From Sphingobacterium paludis (lineage in GTDB: Bacteria > Bacteroidota > Bacteroidia > Sphingobacteriales > Sphingobacteriaceae), in NCBI RefSeq assembly GCF_004364125.1, contig NZ_SNZV01000002.1, forward strand, positions 310,001 through 374,000: a stretch of 64,000 bases of DNA, given 5' to 3'. The notes beneath the pieces were generated by a model. That model did not search any database. It saw nothing but the letters and a program-made list of their open reading frames with translations, and was not told where the DNA came from. The position numbers were made by a program, and so were the translations under genes. Shown here one piece after another: positions 43,753-52,943 of this stretch; position 1 is the stretch's first letter, and each line of letters opens with the position of its first letter.

Positions 43753-46700
43753 ATGTCTTACAAAAAAGATAACAAAATCAAAAGTAATTTCACATCGATT
43801 ACGATCAGCTTAGCTTCTCCAGAGACTATTTTGGAGCGTTCAAGTGGTGAAGTTACCAAACCAGAGACGATTAACTATCGTACCTACAAGCCAGAACGTG
43901 ATGGTTTATTCTGTGAGCGTATCTTTGGTCCTGTAAAGGACTATGAGTGTCACTGTGGTAAATATAAGCGTATCCGGTACAAAGGTATCGTATGTGACCG
44001 TTGTGGTGTAGAGGTTACGGAGAAGAAAGTACGTCGTGAGCGTATGGGGCACATCAGTTTGGTGGTTCCTGTGGCCCACATTTGGTATTTCCGTTCCCTG
44101 CCTAACAAAATCGGATACCTATTAGGTCTTCCAACCAAGAAATTGGATATGATCATCTACTACGAAAGATATGTGGTTATTCAACCAGGTGTCAAAGAAG
44201 AAGATGGTATCTCGTTTATGGATTTCTTAACAGAAGAGGAATACCTGGATATTTTAGATACACTGCCTAAAGAAAATCAATACCTAGACGATACAGATCC
44301 ACAAAAATTTGTAGCGAAAATGGGTGCTGAGGCGATGGAAGAGTTGTTGAAACGGATCGATCTTGATCAGTTGTCATACGACCTACGTCACCAAGCGGCA
44401 AACGAAACTTCTCAACAACGTAAAAATGAGGCTTTAAAGCGTCTTCACGTAGTAGAAGCTTTCCGTGGCGCGAATGGCCGTATTGAAAATCGTCCAGAAT
44501 GGATGATTGTGAAAATCGTTCCTATCATTCCACCGGAGTTACGCCCATTGGTGCCGTTGGATGGTGGTCGTTTTGCGACGTCCGATTTGAATGACTTATA
44601 TCGTCGTGTTATTATCCGTAACAACCGTCTTAAGCGTTTGATCGAAATCAAAGCACCAGAAGTTATCTTGCGTAACGAGAAGCGGATGTTGCAGGAAGCT
44701 GTAGATTCGTTGTTCGATAACTCACGTAAGGTGAATGCGGTGAAAACCGAAGGTAACCGTGCGTTGAAATCATTATCGGATATCTTGAAAGGTAAGCAAG
44801 GTCGTTTCCGTCAAAACTTGTTAGGTAAACGTGTGGATTATTCGGCTCGTTCGGTAATCGTCGTTGGTCCTAACCTGAAATTGCACGAGTGCGGTCTTCC
44901 TAAAGATATGGCTGCCGAGCTTTACAAACCATTCATCATTCGTAAGATGATTGAAAGAGGTATTGTAAAAACCGTAAAATCTGCAAAGAAAATCGTTGAC
45001 CGCAAAGATCCTGTCGTATGGGATATTTTGGAAAACGTATTGAAGGGTCACCCGGTACTATTAAACCGTGCGCCTACGCTTCACCGTTTGGGTATTCAAG
45101 CTTTCCAGCCTACCTTGGTAGAGGGTAAAGCGATCCAATTACACCCTTTAGTGTGTACAGCGTTCAACGCCGATTTCGACGGTGACCAGATGGCGGTTCA
45201 CTTACCTTTAGGTAATGCGGCGATCTTGGAAGCGCAGATCTTGATGTTGGCCTCACATAACATCCTTAACCCTGCGAATGGATCACCGGTAACAGTACCT
45301 TCACAGGATATGGTTTTGGGTCTTTATTATATTACAAAAGGCCGCAGAAGTGTAGAAAGCCACGTGGTAAGAGGTGAAGATATGATTTTCTATTCTCCGG
45401 AAGAGGTTATTATCGCCCTAAATGAGAAAAAAATCGACCTACACGCTTACATCAAGGTTAAAACAAAAACTAGAAACAAAGAAGGTCAAATTGTTGATAC
45501 CATCTTAGAGACAACGGTAGGTCGGGTTATCTTTAACCAAGTCGTGCCAGAAGAGATGGGCTTTATCAACGAATTATTGACTAAAAAGTCTTTACGTAAC
45601 GTCATCGGTGAGATTGTGAAGAACACGGGTATGGCTCGTGCTGCACAGTTCTTGGATGATATGAAAGAGTTAGGATTCCAAACAGCCTTCAAAGGTGGTT
45701 TGTCCTTCAACCTACAAGACTTAAATATTCCAGCTGCAAAAGTTGATTTGATTGCGCAAGCGACAAGCGAAGTTGATGAGGTGAAAAACAACTACAATAT
45801 GGGTTTCATCACCAACAACGAGCGTTACAACCAGATCATCGATATTTGGACGCGTATCAACAACAAGTTGACTTCGCACGTTATGAATATTTTATCCAAC
45901 GATAACCAAGGTTTCAACTCAGTATATATGATGTTGGATTCTGGAGCACGTGGATCCAAAGAGCAGATTCGTCAGCTTTGCGGTATGCGGGGCTTGATGG
46001 CAAAACCACAAAAGTCTGGTACTTCAGGTGGAGAGATTATCGAAAACCCGATCTTATCCAACTTTAAAGAAGGTCTTTCCGTATTGGAGTACTTTATCTC
46101 TACCCACGGTGCGCGTAAAGGTCTTGCGGATACGGCATTGAAAACGGCGGATGCGGGTTACTTAACGCGTCGTTTACATGACGTTGCCCAGGATATGATT
46201 GTCGTAGAAGACGATTGTGCTACACTGCGTGGTATTTACAAAACAGCATTGCGTGAAAACGATGATATCGTGGAGCCATTGTACGATAGAATTCTTGGTC
46301 GTACGCCACTTAACGATGTGTTTCACCCTGAAACAGGGAAGTTAATCATCGCTGCTAACATCGATATTTCAGAAGAAGTAGCTGCTGAAATCGAAGAAGC
46401 CGGCATTGAAGGTGTGGAGATTCGTTCAGTATTGACCTGTGAGTCTAAGCGTGGTGTTTGTGCTTGTTGTTACGGCCGTAACTTGGCGTCTGGTAAACGC
46501 GTTCAGCTAGGTGAGGCAGTAGGGGTAATCGCAGCACAGTCTGTCGGTGAGCCAGGTACACAGCTTACACTTCGTACGTTCCACGTGGGTGGTACGGCTT
46601 CGAACATCGCAGCAGATTCTAGTATCGTCGCTAAATACGATGGTAAGATCGAATTTGAGAATGTACGTTCCGTTGCCAAGGAAGGCGAAGATGGTCCTTA

Positions 46701-48030
46701 CCAAGTCGTCATTGGACGTTCCGGCGAGATCCGTATCGTTAACGACGAGAAGAAAGTTCTATATACACAGGTTATCCCTTACGGTGCTAATTTGTATGTA
46801 AATGAAGGTGACAAAGTTGAAAAAGGAAAAACCCTTGTTGACTGGGATCCATATAATGCGGTAATCATCTCCGAATTCGGTGGTAAAATTGAATTTGAGG
46901 CTATTATCGAAGGTGTTACTTTCCGTGATGAGTCTGATGAGCAAACAGGTCACAAAGAGAAAGTTATTATCGAAACACGTGATAAAACGAAGAACCCGAC
47001 GATCAAGATTGCGGATTTAACGGGCGACACATTACGTTCGTATAACATCCCTGTTGGTGCCCACGTTTCGGTTCAAGACGGACAGAAAATTAAAGAGGGT
47101 ACGATCTTGGCGAAGATTCCACGTGCTACGGGTAAAACACGAGATATCACGGGTGGTCTTCCACGTGTGACCGAGTTGTTCGAAGCACGTAATCCTTCTA
47201 ACCCAGCGGTAGTAACCGAAATTGACGGTATTGTTACCTTGGGTGGGGTGAAACGTGGTAACCGCGAAATTTCGATCGAGTCTAGAGACGGACAGATCAA
47301 GAAATACTTGGTACCACTTTCGAAACACATCTTGGTACAGGATAATGACTTTGTGAAAGCAGGTATGCCACTATCAGATGGATCTATTTCACCTGGTGAC
47401 ATCTTGTCGATCAAAGGCCCAGCGGCTGTTCAAGAGTACATTGTAAATGGTATTCAAGAGGTCTACCGCTTACAAGGGGTAAAAATCAACGATAAACACT
47501 TTGAAACTATCGTTCACCAAATGATGCAAAAAGTGAATATCGAAGATCCAGGAGATACAAGATTCTTAGAGAAAGAAGCAGTGAACAAATGGGATTTCAT
47601 GCAAGAAAACGACTCGTTGTTCGACAAAAAAGTCGTTGTTGAAGCAGGTGATTCTAAAACCTTACGTCCAGGCCAGATTGTAACGATGCGTAAGCTTCGT
47701 GAAGAGAATTCGCTATTGAGACGTCAAGATTTGCAAACTGTGGAAGTGCGTGATGCGATTTCAGCGACCTCTAGTCCTTTATTGCAAGGTATCACACGTG
47801 CATCCTTGGGTACCAAGTCATTTATCTCAGCGGCATCGTTCCAGGAAACCACGAAAGTGCTTAATGAGGCAGCAATCGCAGGTAAACGCGATGACTTGTT
47901 AGGATTGAAAGAGAACGTAATCGTTGGTCACTTGATTCCTTCAGGTACTGGTTTACGTGAGTACAGCAATATCATTGTAGGTTCTCGTGAAGAATATGAT
48001 CAACTATTAGCTTCTAAAGAAGAAGATTAA
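43753..48030 (+). CDS. rpoC: DNA-directed RNA polymerase subunit beta-prime
   Basis: A 1425-residue subunit. The N-terminal zinc site uses CHCGKY and CDRCGV (about 70-95). The catalytic NADFDGDQM carries the metal-binding Asp474, Asp476 and Asp478. The second zinc site ([15 protein letters not shown], about 900-912) and the trigger-loop region ([18 protein letters not shown], about 925-942) follow. A segment of about 150 residues (roughly 970-1150) between the latter and [18 protein letters not shown] matches the insertion known in this phylum. The gene ends at the terminator at 48049. Confidence 0.98.
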   Translation: MSYKKDNKIKSNFTSITISLASPETILERSSGEVTKPETINYRTYKPERDGLFCERIFGPVKDYECHCGKYKRIRYKGIVCDRCGVEVTEKKVRRERMGHISLVVPVAHIWYFRSLPNKIGYLLGLPTKKLDMIIYYERYVVIQPGVKEEDGISFMDFLTEEEYLDILDTLPKENQYLDDTDPQKFVAKMGAEAMEELLKRIDLDQLSYDLRHQAANETSQQRKNEALKRLHVVEAFRGANGRIENRPEWMIVKIVPIIPPELRPLVPLDGGRFATSDLNDLYRRVIIRNNRLKRLIEIKAPEVILRNEKRMLQEAVDSLFDNSRKVNAVKTEGNRALKSLSDILKGKQGRFRQNLLGKRVDYSARSVIVVGPNLKLHECGLPKDMAAELYKPFIIRKMIERGIVKTVKSAKKIVDRKDPVVWDILENVLKGHPVLLNRAPTLHRLGIQAFQPTLVEGKAIQLHPLVCTAFNADFDGDQMAVHLPLGNAAILEAQILMLASHNILNPANGSPVTVPSQDMVLGLYYITKGRRSVESHVVRGEDMIFYSPEEVIIALNEKKIDLHAYIKVKTKTRNKEGQIVDTILETTVGRVIFNQVVPEEMGFINELLTKKSLRNVIGEIVKNTGMARAAQFLDDMKELGFQTAFKGGLSFNLQDLNIPAAKVDLIAQATSEVDEVKNNYNMGFITNNERYNQIIDIWTRINNKLTSHVMNILSNDNQGFNSVYMMLDSGARGSKEQIRQLCGMRGLMAKPQKSGTSGGEIIENPILSNFKEGLSVLEYFISTHGARKGLADTALKTADAGYLTRRLHDVAQDMIVVEDDCATLRGIYKTALRENDDIVEPLYDRILGRTPLNDVFHPETGKLIIAANIDISEEVAAEIEEAGIEGVEIRSVLTCESKRGVCACCYGRNLASGKRVQLGEAVGVIAAQSVGEPGTQLTLRTFHVGGTASNIAADSSIVAKYDGKIEFENVRSVAKEGEDGPYQVVIGRSGEIRIVNDEKKVLYTQVIPYGANLYVNEGDKVEKGKTLVDWDPYNAVIISEFGGKIEFEAIIEGVTFRDESDEQTGHKEKVIIETRDKTKNPTIKIADLTGDTLRSYNIPVGAHVSVQDGQKIKEGTILAKIPRATGKTRDITGGLPRVTELFEARNPSNPAVVTEIDGIVTLGGVKRGNREISIESRDGQIKKYLVPLSKHILVQDNDFVKAGMPLSDGSISPGDILSIKGPAAVQEYIVNGIQEVYRLQGVKINDKHFETIVHQMMQKVNIEDPGDTRFLEKEAVNKWDFMQENDSLFDKKVVVEAGDSKTLRPGQIVTMRKLREENSLLRRQDLQTVEVRDAISATSSPLLQGITRASLGTKSFISAASFQETTKVLNEAAIAGKRDDLLGLKENVIVGHLIPSGTGLREYSNIIVGSREEYDQLLASKEED

Positions 48031-48048
48031 TCCATTTGATCCACAACC

Positions 48049-48081
48049 AAAAAGGGTAGCGACACATCGCTACCCTTTTTT
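48049..48081 (+). terminator. Strong intrinsic terminator after rpoC
   Basis: AAAAAGGGTAGCGA-CACA-TCGCTACCCTTTTTT: a perfect 14-bp stem ending in a T-run. With its A-run on the other side it may also terminate the convergent kdgK transcript. Confidence 0.92.
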
Positions 48082-48101
48082 CGTTTTGAAGAAATTGTAT
48101 G

Positions 48102-49100
48102 TTAAAACCAGCTGATCTGTCCGTCGCCAAAATCCCCTTTGATGAATAGCTTGTGGAAACCTGCGGCGGTCGCGGTATCAACAATTTGTTGTGCGCTCAT
48201 ATCATGTACCAGCGCATGAATTAGCCCCGCCATAAATGCATCTCCACTCCCTATCCTATCAATAACCTGTTGTGTCTCCAGTGTTTTTGAATGTACATCA
48301 GTCGTGCGATTATGATAGGTGCCGTAGAATAGATTATGCTGTGGATTGTCCATAAACCGAAACGTATATGCGATATGTTTACATCGAGGATATTGCTCAA
48401 ACACCTCCTGCGCCGACGCGTTGGCTGCAGCCAAATATTCTTCTTTCGAGGTATTGCGATCCAATGTTTCGTCAACCTTTGCACCCAACATCTTATTAGC
48501 CGCCCAAATATTGCCCATGATGACATCGCAATAAGCCACCAGCTGTGGCATTACCGCGATAGGTTCCTGGCCATATTGCCACAATCTATTCCTATAATTC
48601 AGATCGACCGATATGGTGATTTCTCTCTTCGCAGCATACTCCAACAATTTATGCATCAACGCTGCCATATCTGCGTTAAGAGCAGGTGTCAAGGCTGTCC
48701 AATGAAACCATGTAATACCTTCAAACAGCTTGTCAAAATCAATATCATGTTCGTTTAATAAACTGAAACTAGAGTATTTTCTATCGTATATTACTTCTCC
48801 TTTTGATAAGCCATTGGCCGACATCAAGATATAAGAACCAATGCGATCACCAGCAGCTATAGACTTGGATACATCAATCGTTAAATTTTCAAGAATGGAA
48901 AAAATTTCGTCAGAGAGGGCATTTTTCGGAAAGGCGCTACAATACGCTACAGCATTGCCCATCTGCGCTAATGATGCTGCTACATTTGCTTCGGATCCGC
49001 CTGGAAAGATTTCAAGTTTATTGTTCTTCTTATCAAAGAAGCTCGTGCCTAAACTTTGCTGTCTAATAAGAATTTCACCAAATGATAAGATACGGTTCAT
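48102..49100 (-). CDS. kdgK: 2-keto-3-deoxygluconate kinase (PfkB family)
   Basis: A 332-residue ribokinase-fold sugar kinase. The N-terminal substrate motif FPGGSEANVAASLAQMG (about 32-48) and the C-terminal DRIGSGDAFMAGL (about 282-294), holding the catalytic Asp and the anion hole, are intact. Family alone does not give the substrate. The neighbours uxuB and uxuA make 2-keto-3-deoxygluconate, so phosphorylation of that compound is the most likely reaction. It is transcribed divergently from uxuB across a 150-bp control region. The KDPG aldolase that would follow in the pathway is not in the window. Confidence 0.82.
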   Translation of the reverse strand: MNRILSFGEILIRQQSLGTSFFDKKNNKLEIFPGGSEANVAASLAQMGNAVAYCSAFPKNALSDEIFSILENLTIDVSKSIAAGDRIGSYILMSANGLSKGEVIYDRKYSSFSLLNEHDIDFDKLFEGITWFHWTALTPALNADMAALMHKLLEYAAKREITISVDLNYRNRLWQYGQEPIAVMPQLVAYCDVIMGNIWAANKMLGAKVDETLDRNTSKEEYLAAANASAQEVFEQYPRCKHIAYTFRFMDNPQHNLFYGTYHNRTTDVHSKTLETQQVIDRIGSGDAFMAGLIHALVHDMSAQQIVDTATAAGFHKLFIKGDFGDGQISWF

Positions 49101-49122
49101 ATGCGATTTTATTTTGGATCGT

Positions 49123-49180
49123 AAATTAACGTTATTTTCTCTTTCTTTTCCATGGGACTACGAAATCGTTATCGTTAATT
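49123..49180. promoter_or_regulatory. Candidate LacI-family operators between kdgK and uxuB
   Basis: An imperfect palindrome AAATTAACGTTATTTT (49123-49138) with a central CG, typical of LacI-family operators, and a second site with tandem ATCGTTATCGTT (49165-49176) next to TAATT. A -7-like TATAATTG lies at 49218-49225 before uxuB. The regulator at 51264-52289 is the obvious candidate. The match is by shape, not by comparison with a known operator. Confidence 0.4.
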
Positions 49181-49250
49181 CTAGGTTTTTTGCTATCCAT
49201 ATGCCGTAAAAAACCGCTATAATTGGGGCTTATAAACTAAAAATCAAACT

Positions 49251-50072
49251 ATGAATATTCTAGAGAGGTTCTCCTTAAAAGGCAAAGTAATTGTCGTGAC
49301 GGGAGGAACGGGGATTTTAGGAAAAGCTTTTGTAAAAGCCCTTGCCGAGGCCGGATGCAAAATTTGCATTATCGGTAGGAATGCAGAGCGGGCTAATGAA
49401 CGAGTTAGATTGGTCAATACGCTAGGAGCAGAGGGCTTTGCTGTTGTTGCCGATGTCATGGATGAACAGTCTATGCGTGCTGCTCGCGAACAAATCGTAG
49501 CCAAGTGGGGAACTATTGACGGGCTTATTAACGCCGCTGGAGGAAATATCCCGGGAGCGACAATCAGCCCTGATGAAAGTATTTTTGATAATAAAATAGC
49601 TGATACTATCAAAGCGATCGAGCTGAACCTGTATGGAACGATTATCCCTTCCATGGTTTTCGGCGAGGTGATGGCCAATAAGGGCGAAGGTTCCATCATT
49701 AACATATCTTCTTTGGCGTCAAGTCGTCCGTTCACACGCGTTTTAGGTTATACCGTTGCTAAGCATGGCGTGGATGGGTTCACAAAATGGATGTCTGCCG
49801 AGCTGGCTCTGCGCTATTCCAATAAAATACGCGTTAATGCAATAGCGCCCGGCGTTTTCCTCACCGAACAGAATAGAACGCTGCTCACCAATCCGGACGG
49901 CAGCTATACCGACCGCGCGAATAAATTCGTACAGGGAACACCTTTCGCTCGGTTGGGCGATCCTTCGGAGCTAGAAGGCACCCTGATCTACTTGCTGAGC
50001 GATGCTTCGGCATTTGTGACCGGGGAGACTATATTTGTGGACGGAGGTTTTAATAGCTGGTCTGGCGTATAA
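49251..50072 (+). CDS. uxuB: D-mannonate oxidoreductase (fructuronate reductase), SDR type
   Basis: A 273-residue short-chain dehydrogenase. The nucleotide-binding loop is TGGTGILG (17-24), the structural NAAGG motif is at about 90-94, and the catalytic Ser, Tyr and Lys lie in SSLASSR and YTVAKHG (Tyr near 167). It would interconvert D-fructuronate and D-mannonate. It is not related to the long-chain UxuB of E. coli but resembles the SDR enzyme of Bacillus and Bacteroidota. It is followed by uxuA after 12 bp, which strongly supports the assignment. Confidence 0.88.
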   Translation: MNILERFSLKGKVIVVTGGTGILGKAFVKALAEAGCKICIIGRNAERANERVRLVNTLGAEGFAVVADVMDEQSMRAAREQIVAKWGTIDGLINAAGGNIPGATISPDESIFDNKIADTIKAIELNLYGTIIPSMVFGEVMANKGEGSIINISSLASSRPFTRVLGYTVAKHGVDGFTKWMSAELALRYSNKIRVNAIAPGVFLTEQNRTLLTNPDGSYTDRANKFVQGTPFARLGDPSELEGTLIYLLSDASAFVTGETIFVDGGFNSWSGV

Positions 50073-50084
50073 AGCATAACGAAC

Positions 50085-51263
50085 ATGGCAGAACAATATT
50101 TACAACAAGCTTGGCGTTGGTACGGCCCAAGCGATCCTGTTTCCTTGCAAGATGTGAAACAGGCGGGAGCAACGGCTATCGTCACGGCACTTCACCATAT
50201 TCCGCATGGCAAGATTTGGCCAACAGCCGATATTTTGGAACGTAAGGCCATTATCGAAGAGGCCGGGTTGGTGTGGAGCGTCGTTGAAAGCGTGACCATC
50301 CATGAAGCAATCAAAACAAAGTCGGCCGGTGTAGAGCATTACCTAGAGAATTATAAACAGACCTTACAAAATCTTGCAGATTGCGGTATAAAAACCGTGT
50401 GCTACAATTTTATGCCGGTATTAGATTGGACTCGCACGCAGCTCGATATGTTGATGGCTGACGGATCAAAGGCACTCTATTTCGATTGGATTGATTTGGC
50501 AATTTTCGATATCTATATTCTGGAGCGTCCAGGTGCTGCTGCGTCATATCCGGAAAATATCAAGAGCTTAGCAGCAGCACGGTTCGAAACATTTAACGAC
50601 GAAAAGAAAGCGCATTTACAGCATAATGTACTGATGGGTATTCCAGGGGAGAAAGATCCATCCCTGCAAGAGCTCAGAGATAGCATTGAGATCTATGCGC
50701 AAATAGGCTTCGATGGGTTGCGAGAAAATCTAAAGCATTTCCTAAGCTCGATAGCGGATGTTTGCGAACGCAATGGTATAAAAATGACCATTCATCCGGA
50801 TGATCCGCCTTATCCTATTTTAGGCTTACCGCGAATCGCCAGCAATATCGAAGACTTTCAATACATTATTCGCTGCGTGGATAAGCCATTTAATGGTGTC
50901 TGTTTCTGTACGGGCTCACTAGGCGCTGGACCTGCGAATGATCTGCCCGCTATCTTAAAGAAGGTAGCACACCGCGTCTATTTCGCACATCTGCGTAATG
51001 TGAAACGCGACGAACTCGGTAGCTTTTATGAAGCCGACCATTTGGACGGAGACGTCGATATGTATGCCGTGATGCAAGGGCTAGTCGAAGAAAACCAACA
51101 GCGAGAAATCGCTATTCCATTCAGGCCCGACCATGGTCATCAGATGTTGGATGATCTGCATAAAAAAACTAATCCTGGATACTCAGCTATTGGCAGACTG
51201 CGAGGGCTTGCGGAGCTCCGTGGCCTCGAATTGGGCATTATTAAATCTAGAGATAGAGGTTGA
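50085..51263 (+). CDS. uxuA: D-mannonate dehydratase
   Basis: A 392-residue TIM-barrel enzyme that dehydrates D-mannonate to 2-keto-3-deoxygluconate. The family start WRWYGPSDPVSLQDVKQAGA and the HHIPHGKIW segment (about 10-50) are present, with CYNFMPVLDWTRTQLD (about 107-122), HPDDPP (about 242-247) and FCTGSLGAGPANDL (about 281-294), which carry metal-binding His, Asp and Cys. It is co-transcribed with uxuB. Its stop (51261-51263) abuts the stop of the convergent regulator with no gap. Confidence 0.95.
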   Translation: MAEQYLQQAWRWYGPSDPVSLQDVKQAGATAIVTALHHIPHGKIWPTADILERKAIIEEAGLVWSVVESVTIHEAIKTKSAGVEHYLENYKQTLQNLADCGIKTVCYNFMPVLDWTRTQLDMLMADGSKALYFDWIDLAIFDIYILERPGAAASYPENIKSLAAARFETFNDEKKAHLQHNVLMGIPGEKDPSLQELRDSIEIYAQIGFDGLRENLKHFLSSIADVCERNGIKMTIHPDDPPYPILGLPRIASNIEDFQYIIRCVDKPFNGVCFCTGSLGAGPANDLPAILKKVAHRVYFAHLRNVKRDELGSFYEADHLDGDVDMYAVMQGLVEENQQREIAIPFRPDHGHQMLDDLHKKTNPGYSAIGRLRGLAELRGLELGIIKSRDRG

Positions 51264-52289
51264 TTAGATCTTAGTCGATCGTCGGAGCTGAATGGACGTG
51301 GGTAATTTGATGTCTTCCCATTCTATTTGGTTCCGATGATTTTTGTCAATAACGTCGATCAGTTTATTTACGGAAATCTCGCCAATATCTTTTGTGGGTT
51401 GCCGAATGGTACTTAGAGAGGGGTTCAGTGACAGTGCAAGGTCAGTATTCGCGAAGCCAATTACGGCAATCTCCTCAGGTACCTTGATTTCGAGTTTCGC
51501 CATCACTCCTAATAAATGGGTCGTAATGGTATCCGCAATGCCTAAAATGGCTTCTGGAGGCTGGGGGAGCGCCCTCAAGCGGAGGATATGCTGCTCCATT
51601 TCGGCATGAAGCCCTTCAATCGTTTTCACATCGCAGTAAACAATGTATTCTTGGTGGATAGCCAGTCCCCGCTCTTCGTGCGCTTGCCGGTATCCTGCCA
51701 AACGCTTGGCCGTGATGCCTTGCTTCGTCCCACAGAAAATCGCTACACGACGCCTGCCGCTCTCAAAAAGATGCTGACATGCATTGTACGTTCCGTCGGC
51801 ATTGAGCACGCCAACCTTATGGGTTTCCAGGGGATAGTCCGTACGATCAAAAATCACGATGGGCGTGTGGGCAATAATTTGCGTGGCAAGCTTCACATTG
51901 GAGTTCTCGTGAATAGGGCAAAATAACAGACCATCGACACCCTTGTCTAGCATCGCTTGAAGAGCCGCATGCTCCAGTTCTTCGTTCTCCATACTCACCA
52001 TGATTACCACGCGGTAGTTTCTTTCGCGGGCAGCATGTTGCATCCCTTCCAGAATCTGCGACTCAAAGGGGCTAGTCATTTTAGGCAAAACGATACCGAT
52101 GGTTTGGGTCTTTCCCGTCTTCAACGATTGGGCAAGCACATTCGGCTGATAATTCAGCTCCCGAGCAAATTCTCTGACACGCTTTTTGGTTACCTCACTG
52201 ATTTCGTAACTATCATTAAGCGCTTTGGAAACAGTAGAAACCGACATGTTTAATGCCGCAGCCAAATTCTTGAGCGTCGTCTTCGCCAT
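51264..52289 (-). CDS. LacI-family transcriptional regulator
   Basis: A 341-residue repressor. The helix-turn-helix and hinge occupy about 1-60 (LKNLAAALNMSVSTVSKALN; NYQPNVLAQSLKTG), and a periplasmic-binding-like effector domain runs from about 62 (IGIVLPKMTSPFE) to the end. It probably controls kdgK and uxuBA in response to a hexuronate intermediate; this is inferred from location. The gene starts 6 bp downstream of lolA on the same strand, so it is probably transcribed at least partly with the housekeeping ftsK-lolA unit. Confidence 0.93.
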   Translation of the reverse strand: MAKTTLKNLAAALNMSVSTVSKALNDSYEISEVTKKRVREFARELNYQPNVLAQSLKTGKTQTIGIVLPKMTSPFESQILEGMQHAARERNYRVVIMVSMENEELEHAALQAMLDKGVDGLLFCPIHENSNVKLATQIIAHTPIVIFDRTDYPLETHKVGVLNADGTYNACQHLFESGRRRVAIFCGTKQGITAKRLAGYRQAHEERGLAIHQEYIVYCDVKTIEGLHAEMEQHILRLRALPQPPEAILGIADTITTHLLGVMAKLEIKVPEEIAVIGFANTDLALSLNPSLSTIRQPTKDIGEISVNKLIDVIDKNHRNQIEWEDIKLPTSIQLRRSTKI

Positions 52290-52295
52290 AAAGAT

Positions 52296-52940
52296 CTATC
52301 TTAAATCGACAATTTCGAAACCAGGGTAGTTGGATTTGTTGAACGTGAATTGAGACGTTGGCAAAGTATGGTTAACATACAGCGTTTTTATGGTATACGT
52401 ATAGCGCGCGCCAGACTTGTCAAAAATTGAAACATCGTGGATATGTTTGTTCTTATTTACGCGGATTTTAATCTTCGAGTAATTGTTTTTGCTATCTATT
52501 GGGCTTAGCTCGACAACATTTAGCAGGTCAGCTCCAACCTTTTCTGTCCCGCGGCTTGCGTATGTAAAACCACTTTTGTAAAAAGTGAAAAGGTTGTTTG
52601 GACCGATACTCGTTGAGCTTTCTTCGGCGGTAGACACTTGCACTTCTTTATCATCCTTCAAAATGCTGTAGATAGCCTTACCGTCACTTATCAATTCTTG
52701 AGCATTCAGCTGTATACGGTATTGATTTTTCGGCTTGTTCAAATACAAAGTTCCCTGGTCGGTATATGAATCTCCCTGCATCGGCTGCATCGAAAAACTG
52801 AAATTTGACTGGATGCTGTGGTAAGCATCGTACTTTTTTGATACTTGGTCCAGTAGCTTTTTAGCGGTCGGATCATTCTGCGCTGTTGCTACGGCACCTG
52901 TCCATAGCAAGAATGTAAATAGAACTATGTGTAATCTCAT
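52296..52940 (-). CDS. lolA: LolA-like outer-membrane lipoprotein carrier
   Basis: A 214-residue protein with a signal peptide (about 1-20, cut near VATAQ) and the LolA fold: half-barrel strands with FSFSMQPMQGDSYTDQGTLYLNKPKNQYRI (split here at about 47-76) and the C-terminal QFTFNKSNYPGFEIVDLR. In other bacteria it escorts lipoproteins across the periplasm from LolCDE. It sits 3 bp after ftsK, an arrangement common in Bacteroidota as in Proteobacteria. The sequence identity to enterobacterial LolA is expected to be low, so the symbol rests on the fold pattern and the ftsK link. Confidence 0.82.
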   Translation of the reverse strand: MRLHIVLFTFLLWTGAVATAQNDPTAKKLLDQVSKKYDAYHSIQSNFSFSMQPMQGDSYTDQGTLYLNKPKNQYRIQLNAQELISDGKAIYSILKDDKEVQVSTAEESSTSIGPNNLFTFYKSGFTYASRGTEKVGADLLNVVELSPIDSKNNYSKIKIRVNKNKHIHDVSIFDKSGARYTYTIKTLYVNHTLPTSQFTFNKSNYPGFEIVDLR

Positions 52941-52943
52941 GCA

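Noticed and set aside
48049..48081. Riboswitch or regulatory RNA after rpoC
   Set aside because: A single perfect stem plus T-run is explained fully by an intrinsic terminator.
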